DNA of 54,951 nt from Clostridia bacterium UC5.1-1D10. Lineage in GTDB: Bacteria; Bacillota; Clostridia; Lachnospirales; Anaerotignaceae. The DNA lies in NCBI GenBank assembly GCA_001304995.1, contig BBZU01000017.1, positions 1-54,951 of the forward strand. The letters are read 5' to 3'. Within the stretch, counting starts at the first letter, position 1; each line of letters opens with the position of its first letter. The translations under genes and the position numbers were made by a program. The notes beneath the pieces are model-generated. The model had not been told where the DNA came from. It did not search any database and worked only from the letters and a program-made list of their open reading frames with translations. Of this stretch, positions 19,028-27,893 are shown piece after piece.

Positions 19028-19072
19028 AAACCTCCAAAGAAACGATACAATAGTTCTTTGGAGGTTTTTCTT
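19028..19072 (+). terminator. Terminator of the envelope operon
   Basis: A 14-bp perfect stem (AAACCTCCAAAGAA / TTCTTTGGAGGTTT), an 11-12-nt loop, and a T-rich tail. Confidence 0.9.
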
Positions 19073-19131
19073 TTTGGCATTTTTGTTTGGAATAAAATCC
19101 CATGTGGATTGTATCATTTGTTGTGTTCGTG

Positions 19132-19161
19132 TTGACAAAATACCACAAGATATAGTATACT
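19132..19161 (+). promoter_or_regulatory. Sigma-A-type promoter of the FNT gene
   Basis: TTGACA (19132-19137), an 18-bp spacer, and TATACT (19156-19161), about 50 bases before the FNT start codon. Confidence 0.65.
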
Positions 19162-19214
19162 TACCACATATTTGTAGTGGTTGTAACGGAACAGGGGTAA
19201 GAGGAGATGTCAAT

Positions 19215-19838
19215 ATGGAACGAGTAAGGCAGTTGGTTTCTGCGGTCATTGCAGGCGGATTGATTGGCATGGGCGGTACAGTGTATCTATCACAGCAAAA
19301 TCCTGTTGTGGGCAGTTGCTTGTTTGCCATTGGCTTGTTTACCATCGTTATTTTCCAATTGCAGTTATTTACCGGAAAAATCGGATATCTGCCAATGCAG
19401 AAGCCGGTGTATCTCATTGAACTGGCAATCACATGGATTGGCAATCTGATTGGTACATACATTGTTGCCTGGATGGTACGGAATAGCCGCATATATGAAG
19501 GTATGGCGGAAAAAGTACAGACCATTGCGGCAACGAAGCTTAATGATGATTTCTTGAGCATTTTCCTGTTGGCAGTATTTTGCGGTATGCTGATGTTTAT
19601 TGCCGTAGATATTTTTAAAAACCAGACTGGTTCCACCATTCGTACCGTAGGGGTGTTTATCCCGGTCATGGTGTTTATCCTGAGTGGATTTGAACATGTC
19701 ATTGCCAACATGTATTACTTTTCTCTGGCAGGTGTATGGAGCGGTCATTGTTTGCTTTCCATTATTGTCATGACCTTGGGGAATTCCGTTGGCGGTATGA
19801 TCATTCCTCTTTATCTGAAATGTTTTAAAATGCGATAA
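19215..19838 (+). CDS. Formate/nitrite transporter (FNT) family channel, short form
   Basis: A 207-residue integral membrane protein with about six hydrophobic segments. FNT hallmarks are GGLIGMGGTVYL in the first helix, the LFTGKIGYLP loop, GNLIGT, GFEHVIANMYYF and LGNSVGGMIIP. FNT channels pass formate, nitrite, hydrosulfide or other small anions. Usual members are 250-290 residues; this one lacks the N-terminal amphipathic helix and starts at the first membrane helix. The ATG at 19215 follows AAGAGGAG and the promoter lies only about 50 nt upstream, so the shortness looks real. The substrate cannot be told from sequence. Confidence 0.82.
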   Translation: MERVRQLVSAVIAGGLIGMGGTVYLSQQNPVVGSCLFAIGLFTIVIFQLQLFTGKIGYLPMQKPVYLIELAITWIGNLIGTYIVAWMVRNSRIYEGMAEKVQTIAATKLNDDFLSIFLLAVFCGMLMFIAVDIFKNQTGSTIRTVGVFIPVMVFILSGFEHVIANMYYFSLAGVWSGHCLLSIIVMTLGNSVGGMIIPLYLKCFKMR

Positions 19839-19851
19839 TTGCTGTATTTTA

Positions 19852-19981
19852 CGGACAGACCTTATCGGGCATCTTTATAAGAAAACGAATATCACTGGAA
19901 TTCTTACAGTTCATGGGATTCCAGTGATTCTATTTTACTTAGAATTGTTTTCTGAAGAGAGAATTGCTTGAGGTTTGTCCG
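19852..19981. repeat. Nested palindromic repeat, copy 1 (diverged)
   Basis: Three nested stems: an outer one (CGGACAGACC 19852-19861 / GGTTTGTCCG 19972-19981), a middle one (ATAAGAAAAC about 19877 / GTTTTCT about 19947), and an inner hairpin (atcactggaatt / ggattccagtgat, 19889-19931). It matches copy 3 in orientation: ATAAGAAAAC, CTGGAATTCTTACAGT, GGATTCCAGT and TGTTTTCT...GAAGA occur in the same order. It may also end transcription of the FNT gene. Confidence 0.6.
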
Positions 19982-20041
19982 CTGTTTTATCTGAAAATAT
20001 GTTAGAATAGATTGAAATCTATCTCCAGAAAGGATTGTTTT

Positions 20042-21118
20042 ATGCAAGAACAGAATTTACAGACAGTATTTGCCCTCTTAACAGAGTGGTATCATGTATA
20101 TAAAAGAGATTTACCGTGGCGCAGAACCAAAGACCCCTATGCCATTTGGGTTTCGGAAATTATGCTCCAGCAAACAAGGGTAGAGGCAGTAAAGCCCTAC
20201 TATGCGCGATTTTTGGAAGAATTACCCACCATTCGTCATCTGGCAGAAGCCGATGAGGAACAGATCCTTAAGTTATGGGAAGGTCTGGGATATTATAGCC
20301 GTGTGCGGAACATGCAGGCAGCGGCAAAACAGGTCATGGAGGAATATGACGGAAAAATGCCGGCAGACCATAAAGCGCTTTTGCGTCTGAAAGGCATTGG
20401 GCCATATACAGCTGGTGCAGTGGCATCTATTGCTTTTTCTCTGCCTTTTGCGGCAGTAGATGGTAATGTGCTGCGCGTTATGTCCAGAGTCTTTGCTGAT
20501 GAAAGGGACATCATGCTTCAGCAGACCAAAAAGGCATGGGAAGAAGAAATCAATGACGCACTGACAGGAGAAATTGCCGGCGATGTGAATCAGGCGTTGA
20601 TGGAACTGGGGGCGACAGTATGTGTGCCCAATGGGGAACCTAAGTGCGAAAACTGCCCACTTCGTACATTGTGTTTGGCATATCAAAAAGGGAATCCCAT
20701 GCAGTATCCAGTAAAAAGTGAGAAAAAGCCAAGAACAAAAGAATATCTTTCTGTCTGCTTTATGACAGATGGCAAAAGAATTGCTTTGAGAAAACGTGAT
20801 AGCAAAGGATTGCTGGCAAATTTGTGGGAACTGCCTCATGTACCAAAAGAATATGCTTTGCCGATGGCTTTTGCTGATTGGGGTATACAACAGGCAGAAA
20901 TCAAAAACATGCGAGGGCAGAAGCATATTTTTACACATATAGAATGGCATATGGATGCGTATTTTATCAATGTAAAAGATATGACAGATACACCATTTCA
21001 ATGGGTAACCATAGAAGAGGCAAGAGAAAAGTACGCATTGCCTTCTGCTTTCAAAAAAATCTGGACAGAAGGTTTGGATATGCTGGAAGATATGGAATAT
21101 GAACAGATGCATTTGTGA
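20042..21118 (+). CDS. mutY: A/G-specific adenine DNA glycosylase MutY
   Basis: A 358-residue base-excision repair enzyme that removes adenine paired with 8-oxoguanine. The N-terminal HhH-GPD domain has the catalytic Glu in MLQQTRVEAV (about residue 47), the hairpin LKGIGPYTAGA (about 119-129) and the catalytic Asp in AAVDGNV (about 139). A [4Fe-4S] cluster loop follows (Cys in CVPNGEPKCENCPLRTLC, about 194-211). The C-terminal third is the NUDIX-like 8-oxoG recognition domain (KHIFTHIEWHM). ATG 20042 follows AAAGGA. It seems to be transcribed alone. A weak GAAGG...CCTTC hairpin at 21183-21216 could end it; otherwise 21119-21364 holds nothing I recognise. Confidence 0.94.
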   Translation: MQEQNLQTVFALLTEWYHVYKRDLPWRRTKDPYAIWVSEIMLQQTRVEAVKPYYARFLEELPTIRHLAEADEEQILKLWEGLGYYSRVRNMQAAAKQVMEEYDGKMPADHKALLRLKGIGPYTAGAVASIAFSLPFAAVDGNVLRVMSRVFADERDIMLQQTKKAWEEEINDALTGEIAGDVNQALMELGATVCVPNGEPKCENCPLRTLCLAYQKGNPMQYPVKSEKKPRTKEYLSVCFMTDGKRIALRKRDSKGLLANLWELPHVPKEYALPMAFADWGIQQAEIKNMRGQKHIFTHIEWHMDAYFINVKDMTDTPFQWVTIEEAREKYALPSAFKKIWTEGLDMLEDMEYEQMHL

Positions 21119-21364
21119 AAAGTTCTGAATTTTCTTTTGAAATTGATTTCTTTTCGGGCAATAAAACCTGATTTTTGCTTTGAGAAGGAATTTGTCTAAC
21201 CAAAACACCTTCTTTTCATGGGAGCATCTGAAAGATATGTGTAAAAGTGATATGCATCTAGAATAAATTTACAAAATCTATCAAATGATAATAATTATTA
21301 TTTGACTTTTCTTTTACATTCCTGTAAAATATACTTAAAAAGTAGGAAAGAAGGCTGGTGAAAA

Positions 21365-22460
21365 ATGATTGAAGTAAGAAGTGCTGTATGGGAAGATCGA
21401 AAGGATTTTTCAGATTTGTGGCAGCTTTGTTTTGGTGACAGCGATGCTTTTTGTCATTGGTTTTTTCACCATAGATTTGAGCCTTCTCTCTCTGTCTGCC
21501 TGAAAGCCGATGATGTTTTCGCGGCATGTATGCAGGCATTTCCCTATACCATTGGAATCCGTGGGAAAGCGGTAAAAGGCACTATGCTTTGTGGTGTCTG
21601 CACCCATCCGGATCACCGAAAGAAGGGATATATGGGAAAATTTTCCCTATGATATGCAGCTTTTGCAGCAAAAAGGCTATGGCGTGGCGGTTCATACACC
21701 GGCGATTCTGCCCAGTTATTTTTCCTTTGGGCATTATCCTGTGGCAGATGCTTGTTATCTGACAGCAGAAAAAATACCGGAAATGACAGCTGCGGAAGGC
21801 GTTTATCCTTTAGAGCCGAAAGAATACGCAAAGGCATTTCCTTGTTACACAGATTTTGCAAAGAAATACAGCGGCATTATTTGGCGTACAGAAGCAGATT
21901 TTCTGCGTAAATGTGCTGACTATAACGCTGACGGCGGAAAATGCATGGCTTATGGAAAAGAACATGTAGAAGCCTATGTATTTTATTATCAGACAGAAAC
22001 GGAATTGATCTGTGTGGAAGCAGTTGGAGATGATGGCGCTTTGCAGAAAGTACTGACAGGCATTTTTGCGGAAGGCGAAGGTTTATCTTTATCAGTAAAA
22101 CTTGCTCCTGAATCTGGCATCTCTTTTGATTTTGCTCAGAAAGAGGTAAAGCAGAAAGGTGTTATGGGTCTGACTGATTTGCAAGTGCTGTTGAAGGTGC
22201 TGGAACTTGATGGGAAAGCGGCTTTTGAGGTGGAAGACCATGTGGTTCCGGAAAACAATGGCTGTTTTTTGCTCAATGGTGAAAGAACAGAAAAATCTCC
22301 GGCTTTTTCCATTCCAGCAGGAAGACTGCTGCAAGTCCTGATTGGATATACCACTCTGGAAAGCCAGAAACCCTATGTGCATATATATGATGAAGCGGGA
22401 TTTCAAGAAATCAACGAGAAATTACCGAAATGTAACTGTTATATTATTGATGAATATTAA
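21365..22460 (+). CDS. GNAT-family N-acetyltransferase (Eis-like), frameshifted
   Basis: About 364 residues, read in two frames (to 21652, and from about 21640). Removing one T from the run at 21641-21644 joins GYMGK to FPYDMQLLQQKGYGV. The N-terminal half is a GNAT fold with the acetyl-CoA loop CTHPDHRKKGYMGK. A second GNAT-like part and a C-terminal sterol-carrier-like domain (about 270-364) follow, the layout of Eis-type acetyltransferases, some of which acetylate aminoglycosides. The substrate here is unknown. The DUF2156 gene begins 17 nt later, probably in the same operon. Confidence 0.8.
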
Positions 22461-22477
22461 AATGGAGGCTGAAAAAT

Positions 22478-23476
22478 ATGCCGTATACACAATGTTTGGA
22501 AAGAGAAGTAGAAGCTGACTGTAAAAACGAATTTTGTTTTCGTCCCTTTACACTGGAAACAAAAGAACTGATCGAAAGTTATACAAAACTCTGGCAGATG
22601 GATTGCTCTGATTTGTCCTTTGCGAACCTGTTTATCTGGGGAACAGAAGGAAAAATGCAGTTTGCCGAAAAGAATAATGTGCTGTATGTAAAACTGGACT
22701 TTGAAGGTGTGCCTGTTTATTTCTGGGCGCCTATCCCTAAAAAAGGTGCTGATGTGGATTATCGGAAAGCTATCATGGATGCAGCGGACTATATGAAACA
22801 GGCCGGTGTGGAACCCACATTCCGTTCTGTTTGGACACCTTTCCGTGATATGATGCTGAAGGCTTGCCCCGAAATGTTTGCGATGCCTACGGATATTGCT
22901 TGGGACTATGTTTATGAAAGAGAAAGTCTGGCGACATTGAAAGGTAAAAAGCTCCACGGCAAAAGAAATCATATCAATAAATTCTTGGCAAATCATCCTG
23001 ACTATGAATATCGTAAATTGGATGCGACACTCATTGACGACTGCATGGCACTGTACGACAAGTGGATTTCTGAAAGAGAAGAAACCAAGGAACTGGAAGA
23101 CGAAAGAAAGTCCGTTTCTCTTGCCCTGCATAACATGGAACGTCTGGGATTGACTGGCGGCTCTATTTTCGTTGATGGCAAAATGGGTGCGTTTACAGTA
23201 GGGGAACGCCTGCGTGACGATGTGCAGCTGGTGCATATTGAAAAAGCGGATACAGACATTGATGGACTGTATCCCATGATTAACCAGCAATATGTGCTCC
23301 ATGAATGCCAGGATGTGACTTATGTGAACAGAGAAGAAGACATGGGTCACGCGGGTATGAGAAAGGCAAAACGCTCCTATAATCCCACATATATGGTAGA
23401 AAAATATCTGCTGAGCTTCCGTGACCTTTCCGAAGAAAAAGGTCTTTGGGGCGCAGAAAACGAAGATGCTGAATAA
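22478..23476 (+). CDS. DUF2156 (phosphatidylglycerol lysyltransferase C-terminal-like) protein
   Basis: A 332-residue soluble protein with two GNAT-like halves, like the cytosolic domain of MprF. It has LKGKKLHGKRNHINKF (about residue 150-165) and the C-terminal signature VNREEDMG..GMRKAKRSYNP..M..KY. MprF uses such a domain to move an aminoacyl group from tRNA to lipid, but the membrane flippase part is absent here, so the acceptor is unknown. AATGGAGG precedes the ATG. It lies directly downstream of an acetyltransferase gene. Confidence 0.83.
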   Translation: MPYTQCLEREVEADCKNEFCFRPFTLETKELIESYTKLWQMDCSDLSFANLFIWGTEGKMQFAEKNNVLYVKLDFEGVPVYFWAPIPKKGADVDYRKAIMDAADYMKQAGVEPTFRSVWTPFRDMMLKACPEMFAMPTDIAWDYVYERESLATLKGKKLHGKRNHINKFLANHPDYEYRKLDATLIDDCMALYDKWISEREETKELEDERKSVSLALHNMERLGLTGGSIFVDGKMGAFTVGERLRDDVQLVHIEKADTDIDGLYPMINQQYVLHECQDVTYVNREEDMGHAGMRKAKRSYNPTYMVEKYLLSFRDLSEEKGLWGAENEDAE

Positions 23477-23484
23477 AAACACCA

Positions 23485-23514
23485 TTGACACAAATTTTGG
23501 TTCTATGGTAAAAT
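23485..23514 (+). promoter_or_regulatory. Promoter of the fluoride riboswitch / CLC-F transcript
   Basis: TTGACA (23485-23490), an 18-bp spacer, and TAAAAT (23509-23514). It lies immediately upstream of the aptamer, as expected for a transcription-controlling riboswitch. Confidence 0.7.
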
Positions 23515-23528
23515 ACACAAGATTGTAA

Positions 23529-23617
23529 GGGAATGAGGTTCTCCCGCGGCAATGCCGGAAACGCTGAAACAGCTGATGACTTCTGTAAAATCATTACAGG
23601 GTCATTGGCTTTTTTAT
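23529..23617 (+). promoter_or_regulatory. Fluoride riboswitch (crcB motif) with terminator platform
   Basis: The aptamer (about 23529-23585) shows the crcB landmarks: GGGAATGAGGTTCTCCC, then AAACGCTG and GCTGATGACTTCTG. A small CGGC-AAT-GCCG hairpin is inserted between the two halves. The 3' aptamer end (TGACTTCTGTAA, 23577-23588) can instead pair with TTACAGGGTCA (23594-23604) to form a hairpin before a T run. This is a classic switch between aptamer and terminator: fluoride binding should prevent termination. The downstream gene is a CLC-F type antiporter, which fits. Confidence 0.88.
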
Positions 23618-23637
23618 TGGGAAGAAAGGGGTTAGAA

Positions 23638-24891
23638 ATGGAAAAACATGCTTATGGTTCGTGGAAAACACAGTTGATGCTGGCAGAATTGGGAATCGTT
23701 ATCGGGGCACTGGTAGGGTGTCTGGATACGATTTTTGGCAAAGTTCTCCTCTGGGTGAGCGATATTCGAACAGCACATATATTTTATCTGGTTCCAGCAC
23801 TGCCTTTAGTGGGCGTTTGTATTGTTTGGGCTTATAAAAAGTACGGTGGCAGAAGCGGGGAAGGCATGGGCCTGATTCTCTCTGTTAGCCATAGAGAAGA
23901 TAAGGAGGTTCCTAGACGACTGATTCCTTTTGTCATGATCAGTACATGGCTGACCCATTTGTTTGGCGGCAGTGCCGGTAGAGAAGGTGTAGCAGTACAG
24001 CTGGGTGCTACTGTTTCCCATCAGGTAGGAAAACGCTTTTCCATAGAAGATGGCACACATATTTTTTTGCTGACAGGTATGGCAGCGGGGTTTGCAGGTC
24101 TGTTTCGCACACCTTTGGCAGCCATTTTCTTTGCCATGGAAGTGCCTGTGGTAGGACAACTTGCACTTCGGGCCATTTTGCCCATGTGTACGGCAGCTTT
24201 TACAGCAGCTTCTGTTTCTGCATTCCTGGGCTTGGAAAAATTCCAGGTTCCTTTGGAACTGCAAATGACAGTGACACCTGTTTTTGTAGGGAAACTCATT
24301 GTAATCGGGTTGATTTTTGGTTGCGTAGGCAGCCTGTTTGCATTCCTTTTGGGAAAAAGCAAAAAGAAATTGGCGGAAATCCTGCCAAATCCATTGCTGC
24401 GCGTGTTTTTGGGTGGTATCATATTGAGTATTCTGCTGTTATTTTTCCATCAGGGAAGATATACAGGTCTTGGAATCAACCTGATTTCTGCATCTTTTTA
24501 TGGGGAAGATATTTACGCATACGACTGGATATTGAAAATCCTGCTGACGGTATTCACCCTTTCTTTGGGATTCCAAGGTGGGGAAGTGACACCATTGTTT
24601 TCCATTGGCGCATCTTTGGGGGTGATTTTGGCTGGCTTTATGGGATTGCCTGTGATGCTGGCTGCCGCTTTGGGATATGCTGCTGTTTTCGGAAGTGCGA
24701 CTAATACATTTTTTGCACCTATCTTCATTGGTGCGGAAGTTTTTGGCTATGAGTATCTGCCGCTTTTTGCGGTTGCCTGCCTGGCAGCTCATATTTTCTG
24801 TCATTTCCCTTCCATTTACGGAAAGCAGAAACATGGTTCTTATAGAAAATCCTTATTGCAGTTGGCAAAAAGAAAGGAGAAATCTATCTGA
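23638..24891 (+). CDS. CLC-F type fluoride/proton antiporter (voltage-gated chloride channel family)
   Basis: A 417-residue polytopic membrane protein that expels fluoride. CLC landmarks are GGSAGREGVAVQLG (about residue 108-121, gating Glu in GREG), GMAAGFAGLFRTPLAAIFFAMEV (about 150-170) and GFQGGEVTPLFSIGASLG (about 312-330). The last is the CLC-F version of the anion filter region. ATG 23638 follows AAAGGGG; an earlier in-frame ATG at 23533 lies inside the riboswitch and is rejected. The stop overlaps the next start by one base (TGATG). Induction by fluoride is expected from the riboswitch. Confidence 0.92.
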   Translation: MEKHAYGSWKTQLMLAELGIVIGALVGCLDTIFGKVLLWVSDIRTAHIFYLVPALPLVGVCIVWAYKKYGGRSGEGMGLILSVSHREDKEVPRRLIPFVMISTWLTHLFGGSAGREGVAVQLGATVSHQVGKRFSIEDGTHIFLLTGMAAGFAGLFRTPLAAIFFAMEVPVVGQLALRAILPMCTAAFTAASVSAFLGLEKFQVPLELQMTVTPVFVGKLIVIGLIFGCVGSLFAFLLGKSKKKLAEILPNPLLRVFLGGIILSILLLFFHQGRYTGLGINLISASFYGEDIYAYDWILKILLTVFTLSLGFQGGEVTPLFSIGASLGVILAGFMGLPVMLAAALGYAAVFGSATNTFFAPIFIGAEVFGYEYLPLFAVACLAAHIFCHFPSIYGKQKHGSYRKSLLQLAKRKEKSI

Positions 24892-25830
24892 TGAAATTTT
24901 ATTTCGCACCTATGGAAGGAATTACAGGCTATGTCTTTCGGAATGCCCATCATGCCTGTTTTCCTTCGGTAGATCGTTATTATACACCATTTATATCTCC
25001 TAATCAGAATCGCCCTATGAGCCCAAAGGAAAAACGGGATGTTCTGCCGGAAAATAATCGGAATATTCCTTTGATTCCCCAAATCCTGACAAACAATGCC
25101 ACACAGTTTTTGCAGGCAGCAAAGGTATTGGCAGATATGGGATATGAGGAAGTGAATCTGAATCTGGGCTGTCCTTCGGCGACAGTGGTGACAAAAGGGA
25201 AGGGCGCTGGTTTTTTAGGAGAAAAGGAAAAACTGCGTGCTTTTTGGATGAAGTTTATGAACATACCCCCATTCCCGTTTCCCTTAAAACAAGATTGGGC
25301 ATGCGTGACCCTATGGAAATTGTAGAATTGCTGGAACTATTTCGTTCGTATCCGGTGAAAGAATGGATTCTCCATGCCCGTATTCGGGAGGATTACTATA
25401 AATTTGAGCCCCGTTTGGATGCCTTTGAAGTAGCTGCCAAAGAAAGTCCATTCCCTCTTTGCTACAACGGGGACATTTTTTCCGTTGATGATTATGAGCG
25501 CATTTGCCAGCGTTTCCCACAGATTACATCGGTTATGCTGGGACGTGGACTTATGGCGAATCCAGCGTTGGTTCGTCAGATAAAAGGTGGAAATCCCTGC
25601 ACAAAAGAGGAATTCCTTTCTTTCCACAATCGTATCAGCCATGGATATGAAGAAATCATGTCTGGCGACCGGAATGTATTGTTCAAAATGAAAGAATTAT
25701 GGGCATACTGGGAAAGTCTTTTCATTGGAGAAGAAAAACGTATCAAAAAATCAAGAAAGCCAATTCTTTGGCGGAATATCACGCTGCCGTTTCCTTTTTA
25801 CTAGAACAGGCCGACTTTCATCGGATATAA
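24891..25830 (+). CDS. tRNA-dihydrouridine synthase family protein, two frameshifts
   Basis: FMN-dependent reduction of uridine in tRNA. About 312 residues, split by two indels: one T missing at the run 25241-25245, which restores LRAFLDEVYEHTPIPVSLKTRLG, and one A missing at 25745-25750, which restores KRIKKIKKANSLAEYHAAVSFLL and moves the stop to 25828-25830. Motifs: FAPMEGIT at the N-terminus, NLNLGCPSATVV with the catalytic Cys (about residue 95), KTRLG and the phosphate-binding GRGLMANP. It is translationally coupled to the CLC-F gene. Shorter than DusB, it belongs to a compact subfamily. Confidence 0.87.
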
Positions 25831-25927
25831 AGAAATCTTAAGAAAGAAAATTTTTTGTTTAGTGGATATTTCTGGTAAAACCAAGTATAATAGAAAACGC
25901 AAAAATAATGAAAAAGAGAGGTAGCGT

Positions 25928-26788
25928 ATGAACTTGATTGAATTATTCAAAGCGGCGCTTTTCGGTGTCATTGAAGGCATTACGGAATGGCTGCCTATCA
26001 GCAGTACGGGGCATATGATTCTGTTCAATGAATTTATGCCTTTGCAGGTATCAAAAGAATTTTACAGTATGTTTGAGGTGGTCATCCAGCTTGGTGCTAT
26101 TCTGGCAGTTGTGGTAATATTCTGGAATTCCATTTTCCCTTTCCAGAAACCGCCTTATGATCCCAGAAGGATTCGTACAGGTCTGATTTCTTATCTGCGT
26201 ATGGATATTGTCATGCTGTGGCTGAAGATTCTGGTTGCCTGTGTACCAGCGGCGGTCATTGGGCTGTTGTTTAATGAGAAGTTTGAGGCATTGTTTTACA
26301 ACTATACCACTGTTGCCATTGCACTGATCGTTTTTGGTATTGCGTTTCTTATTATTGAAACACGCCATAAAGGAAAACAGGCGCGTGTCAACAGTTTGGA
26401 AGAAATCACATTCCAGCTTGCTCTTTTGATTGGGGTATTCCAGCTCATCGCAGCTATTTTCCCTGGTACATCCCGTTCTGGTGCAACCATTGTTGGTGCG
26501 TTGCTTTTGGGCGTATCCAGAACAGTAGCGGCAGAATTTACATTCTTTTTGGCAATTCCCGTTATGTTCGGTGCAAGCTTGCTGAAGATTGTGCAGTTCG
26601 GTTTCCATTTTACTGGTATGGAAGTTGCCATCCTGCTGACAGGTATGATTGTAGCTTTTGTAGTGTCCATCCTCGTAATCAAATTCCTCATGGGCTACAT
26701 CAAGAAACATGATTTTAAAGTTTTTGGCTGGTACCGTATTGTCTTGGGTATTGTAGTACTGCTATATTTTGGCCTGATTGCAAAATGA
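25928..26788 (+). CDS. uppP: Undecaprenyl-diphosphatase UppP (BacA)
   Basis: A 286-residue membrane phosphatase that recycles the lipid carrier of wall synthesis; extra copies give bacitracin resistance. The catalytic segment GVIEGITEWLPISSTGH (about residue 15-31) and PGTSRSGATI (about 180-189) are intact. There are about eight hydrophobic segments. GAGAGGTAG precedes the ATG. The family length is usually 265-290. Confidence 0.95.
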   Translation: MNLIELFKAALFGVIEGITEWLPISSTGHMILFNEFMPLQVSKEFYSMFEVVIQLGAILAVVVIFWNSIFPFQKPPYDPRRIRTGLISYLRMDIVMLWLKILVACVPAAVIGLLFNEKFEALFYNYTTVAIALIVFGIAFLIIETRHKGKQARVNSLEEITFQLALLIGVFQLIAAIFPGTSRSGATIVGALLLGVSRTVAAEFTFFLAIPVMFGASLLKIVQFGFHFTGMEVAILLTGMIVAFVVSILVIKFLMGYIKKHDFKVFGWYRIVLGIVVLLYFGLIAK

Positions 26789-26825
26789 TAGAATTGTGAT
26801 ACAAAAGAAAGAGGATGATAAACAC

Positions 26826-27134
26826 ATGTTTGGATTATTTGGTAAAAAACCAGACTTTATGACATTGCTGCAGGAGGCAAAGGGAAATAAGGATGCAGTT
26901 GTCATTGATGTACGGGAACCTGATGAATACGTACAGGGACATGTACCTGGCAGTATCAATATCCCCACCTCCCAGATCAATACAGTCAATTATGCAAAAG
27001 ATACACCGCTTTATCTGTATTGCCTCAGCGGCGGCAGAAGCAAAATGGCAATGGGATTCTTGGAACAGAAAGGCTTCCAAAATGTAAAGAATATGGGTGC
27101 CATTGGACAGTATCAAGGCGAATTGGAAAAATAA
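26826..27134 (+). CDS. Rhodanese-like domain protein
   Basis: A single rhodanese domain of 102 residues. The active-site Cys is in YCLSGGRS (about residue 67-74), preceded by VIDVREPDEYVQGHVPGSINIP. It is likely a sulfur carrier or persulfide transfer protein. ATG 26826 follows AAGAGGATG. It faces the DUF6132 gene tail to tail; the two families are often neighbours. Confidence 0.9.
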   Translation: MFGLFGKKPDFMTLLQEAKGNKDAVVIDVREPDEYVQGHVPGSINIPTSQINTVNYAKDTPLYLYCLSGGRSKMAMGFLEQKGFQNVKNMGAIGQYQGELEK

Positions 27135-27140
27135 GCACGA

Positions 27141-27348
27141 AAAAAAGTGATTCGAAGCAGATTCCCCTTAAGAAAACATTGTTTTTCTTTTCCTTGATTT
27201 CTTAAGGGGAATTGCGACGGCGGTCTTCATAAGAAAACACATCAAATAAAACCTTCGTAAAAATAAGAAAGCTGAAACCCTTTGTGTTATAAGGATTTCA
27301 GCTTTCTTTGTTTTCTAATGAAGATGCCCCTAAATGAATCACTTTTTT
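27141..27348. repeat. Nested palindromic repeat, copy 2, inside a bidirectional terminator
   Basis: The outermost stem AAAAAAGTGATTC (27141-27153) / GAATCACTTTTTT (27336-27348) is a two-way terminator for the convergent rhodanese and DUF6132 genes, and overlaps the DUF6132 stop. Inside it are a 15-bp hairpin (27161-27175 / 27198-27212), then TCTTCATAAGAAAACA (27224-27239) pairing with TGTTTTCTAATGAAGA (27309-27324), and within that an 18-bp hairpin (27265-27282 / 27291-27308, 17 matches). The inner part aligns with the reverse complement of copy 3. Confidence 0.75.
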
Positions 27349-27581
27349 TATTTGTCCAAATGTTTTCTTTTCGACATGGGAATGAAAACTTCCGTAATGA
27401 TGCTGTGGAACAATCTGCCTAAAATGCCGCCGTAAAGCACGGAAATGATGGGATTTGCAGTGATGGGGCATGTGCCGGAAACACAGCCTATATATTTATA
27501 GTAAAGAAAGCCGGCAATCAAACCGATTGTAACGAAAAAGATCATTCCAAGATTGCGTTGTATCATTGATTTGTATGACAT
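27348..27581 (-). CDS. DUF6132 family small membrane protein
   Basis: A 77-residue protein with two hydrophobic segments (about 12-30 and 45-62). Between them is the conserved Cys/Pro loop GCVSGTCPITANP, typical of DUF6132. The ATG at 27581 lies seven bases after GGAAGG; a GTG three codons earlier is too close to it. Neighbouring rhodanese genes suggest a link to sulfur handling, but no activity is known. Confidence 0.8.
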   Translation of the reverse strand: MSYKSMIQRNLGMIFFVTIGLIAGFLYYKYIGCVSGTCPITANPIISVLYGGILGRLFHSIITEVFIPMSKRKHLDK

Positions 27582-27809
27582 ATAGATCACCTTCCTTTGT
27601 TTTATAGTATAGCAAAATAGGAGATGCTGTTCTGTGAGAATGTCACAGTTGAAATGAACAAATGTGCAGGGGATAAAATGTATTTCTTTGCCAAAACGCA
27701 GCCCAATAAAGAATACAGTTCAAAAAAGGCAATACTGACGAAAATTCTGCAAAAAATGTGATTGTATTTGTCATACGGATAAATGTTTGCTCAAAAAAGA
27801 CAAAAGTAG

Positions 27810-27837
27810 TTGACATCGGTTGGAATCGTGTTAAAAT
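27810..27837 (+). promoter_or_regulatory. Promoter of hom
   Basis: TTGACA (27810-27815), 16 bp, TAAAAT (27832-27837). The stretch 27582-27809 has no gene or riboswitch I can identify. Confidence 0.6.
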
Positions 27838-27893
27838 CTTAATATCACGACAGATATTGTCATATTTTATTGTTATTTACAGGAGGGGAAACC

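Noticed and set aside
23533-23637. An upstream extension of the CLC-F protein
   Set aside because: It would translate the fluoride riboswitch; ATG 23638 has its own binding site.
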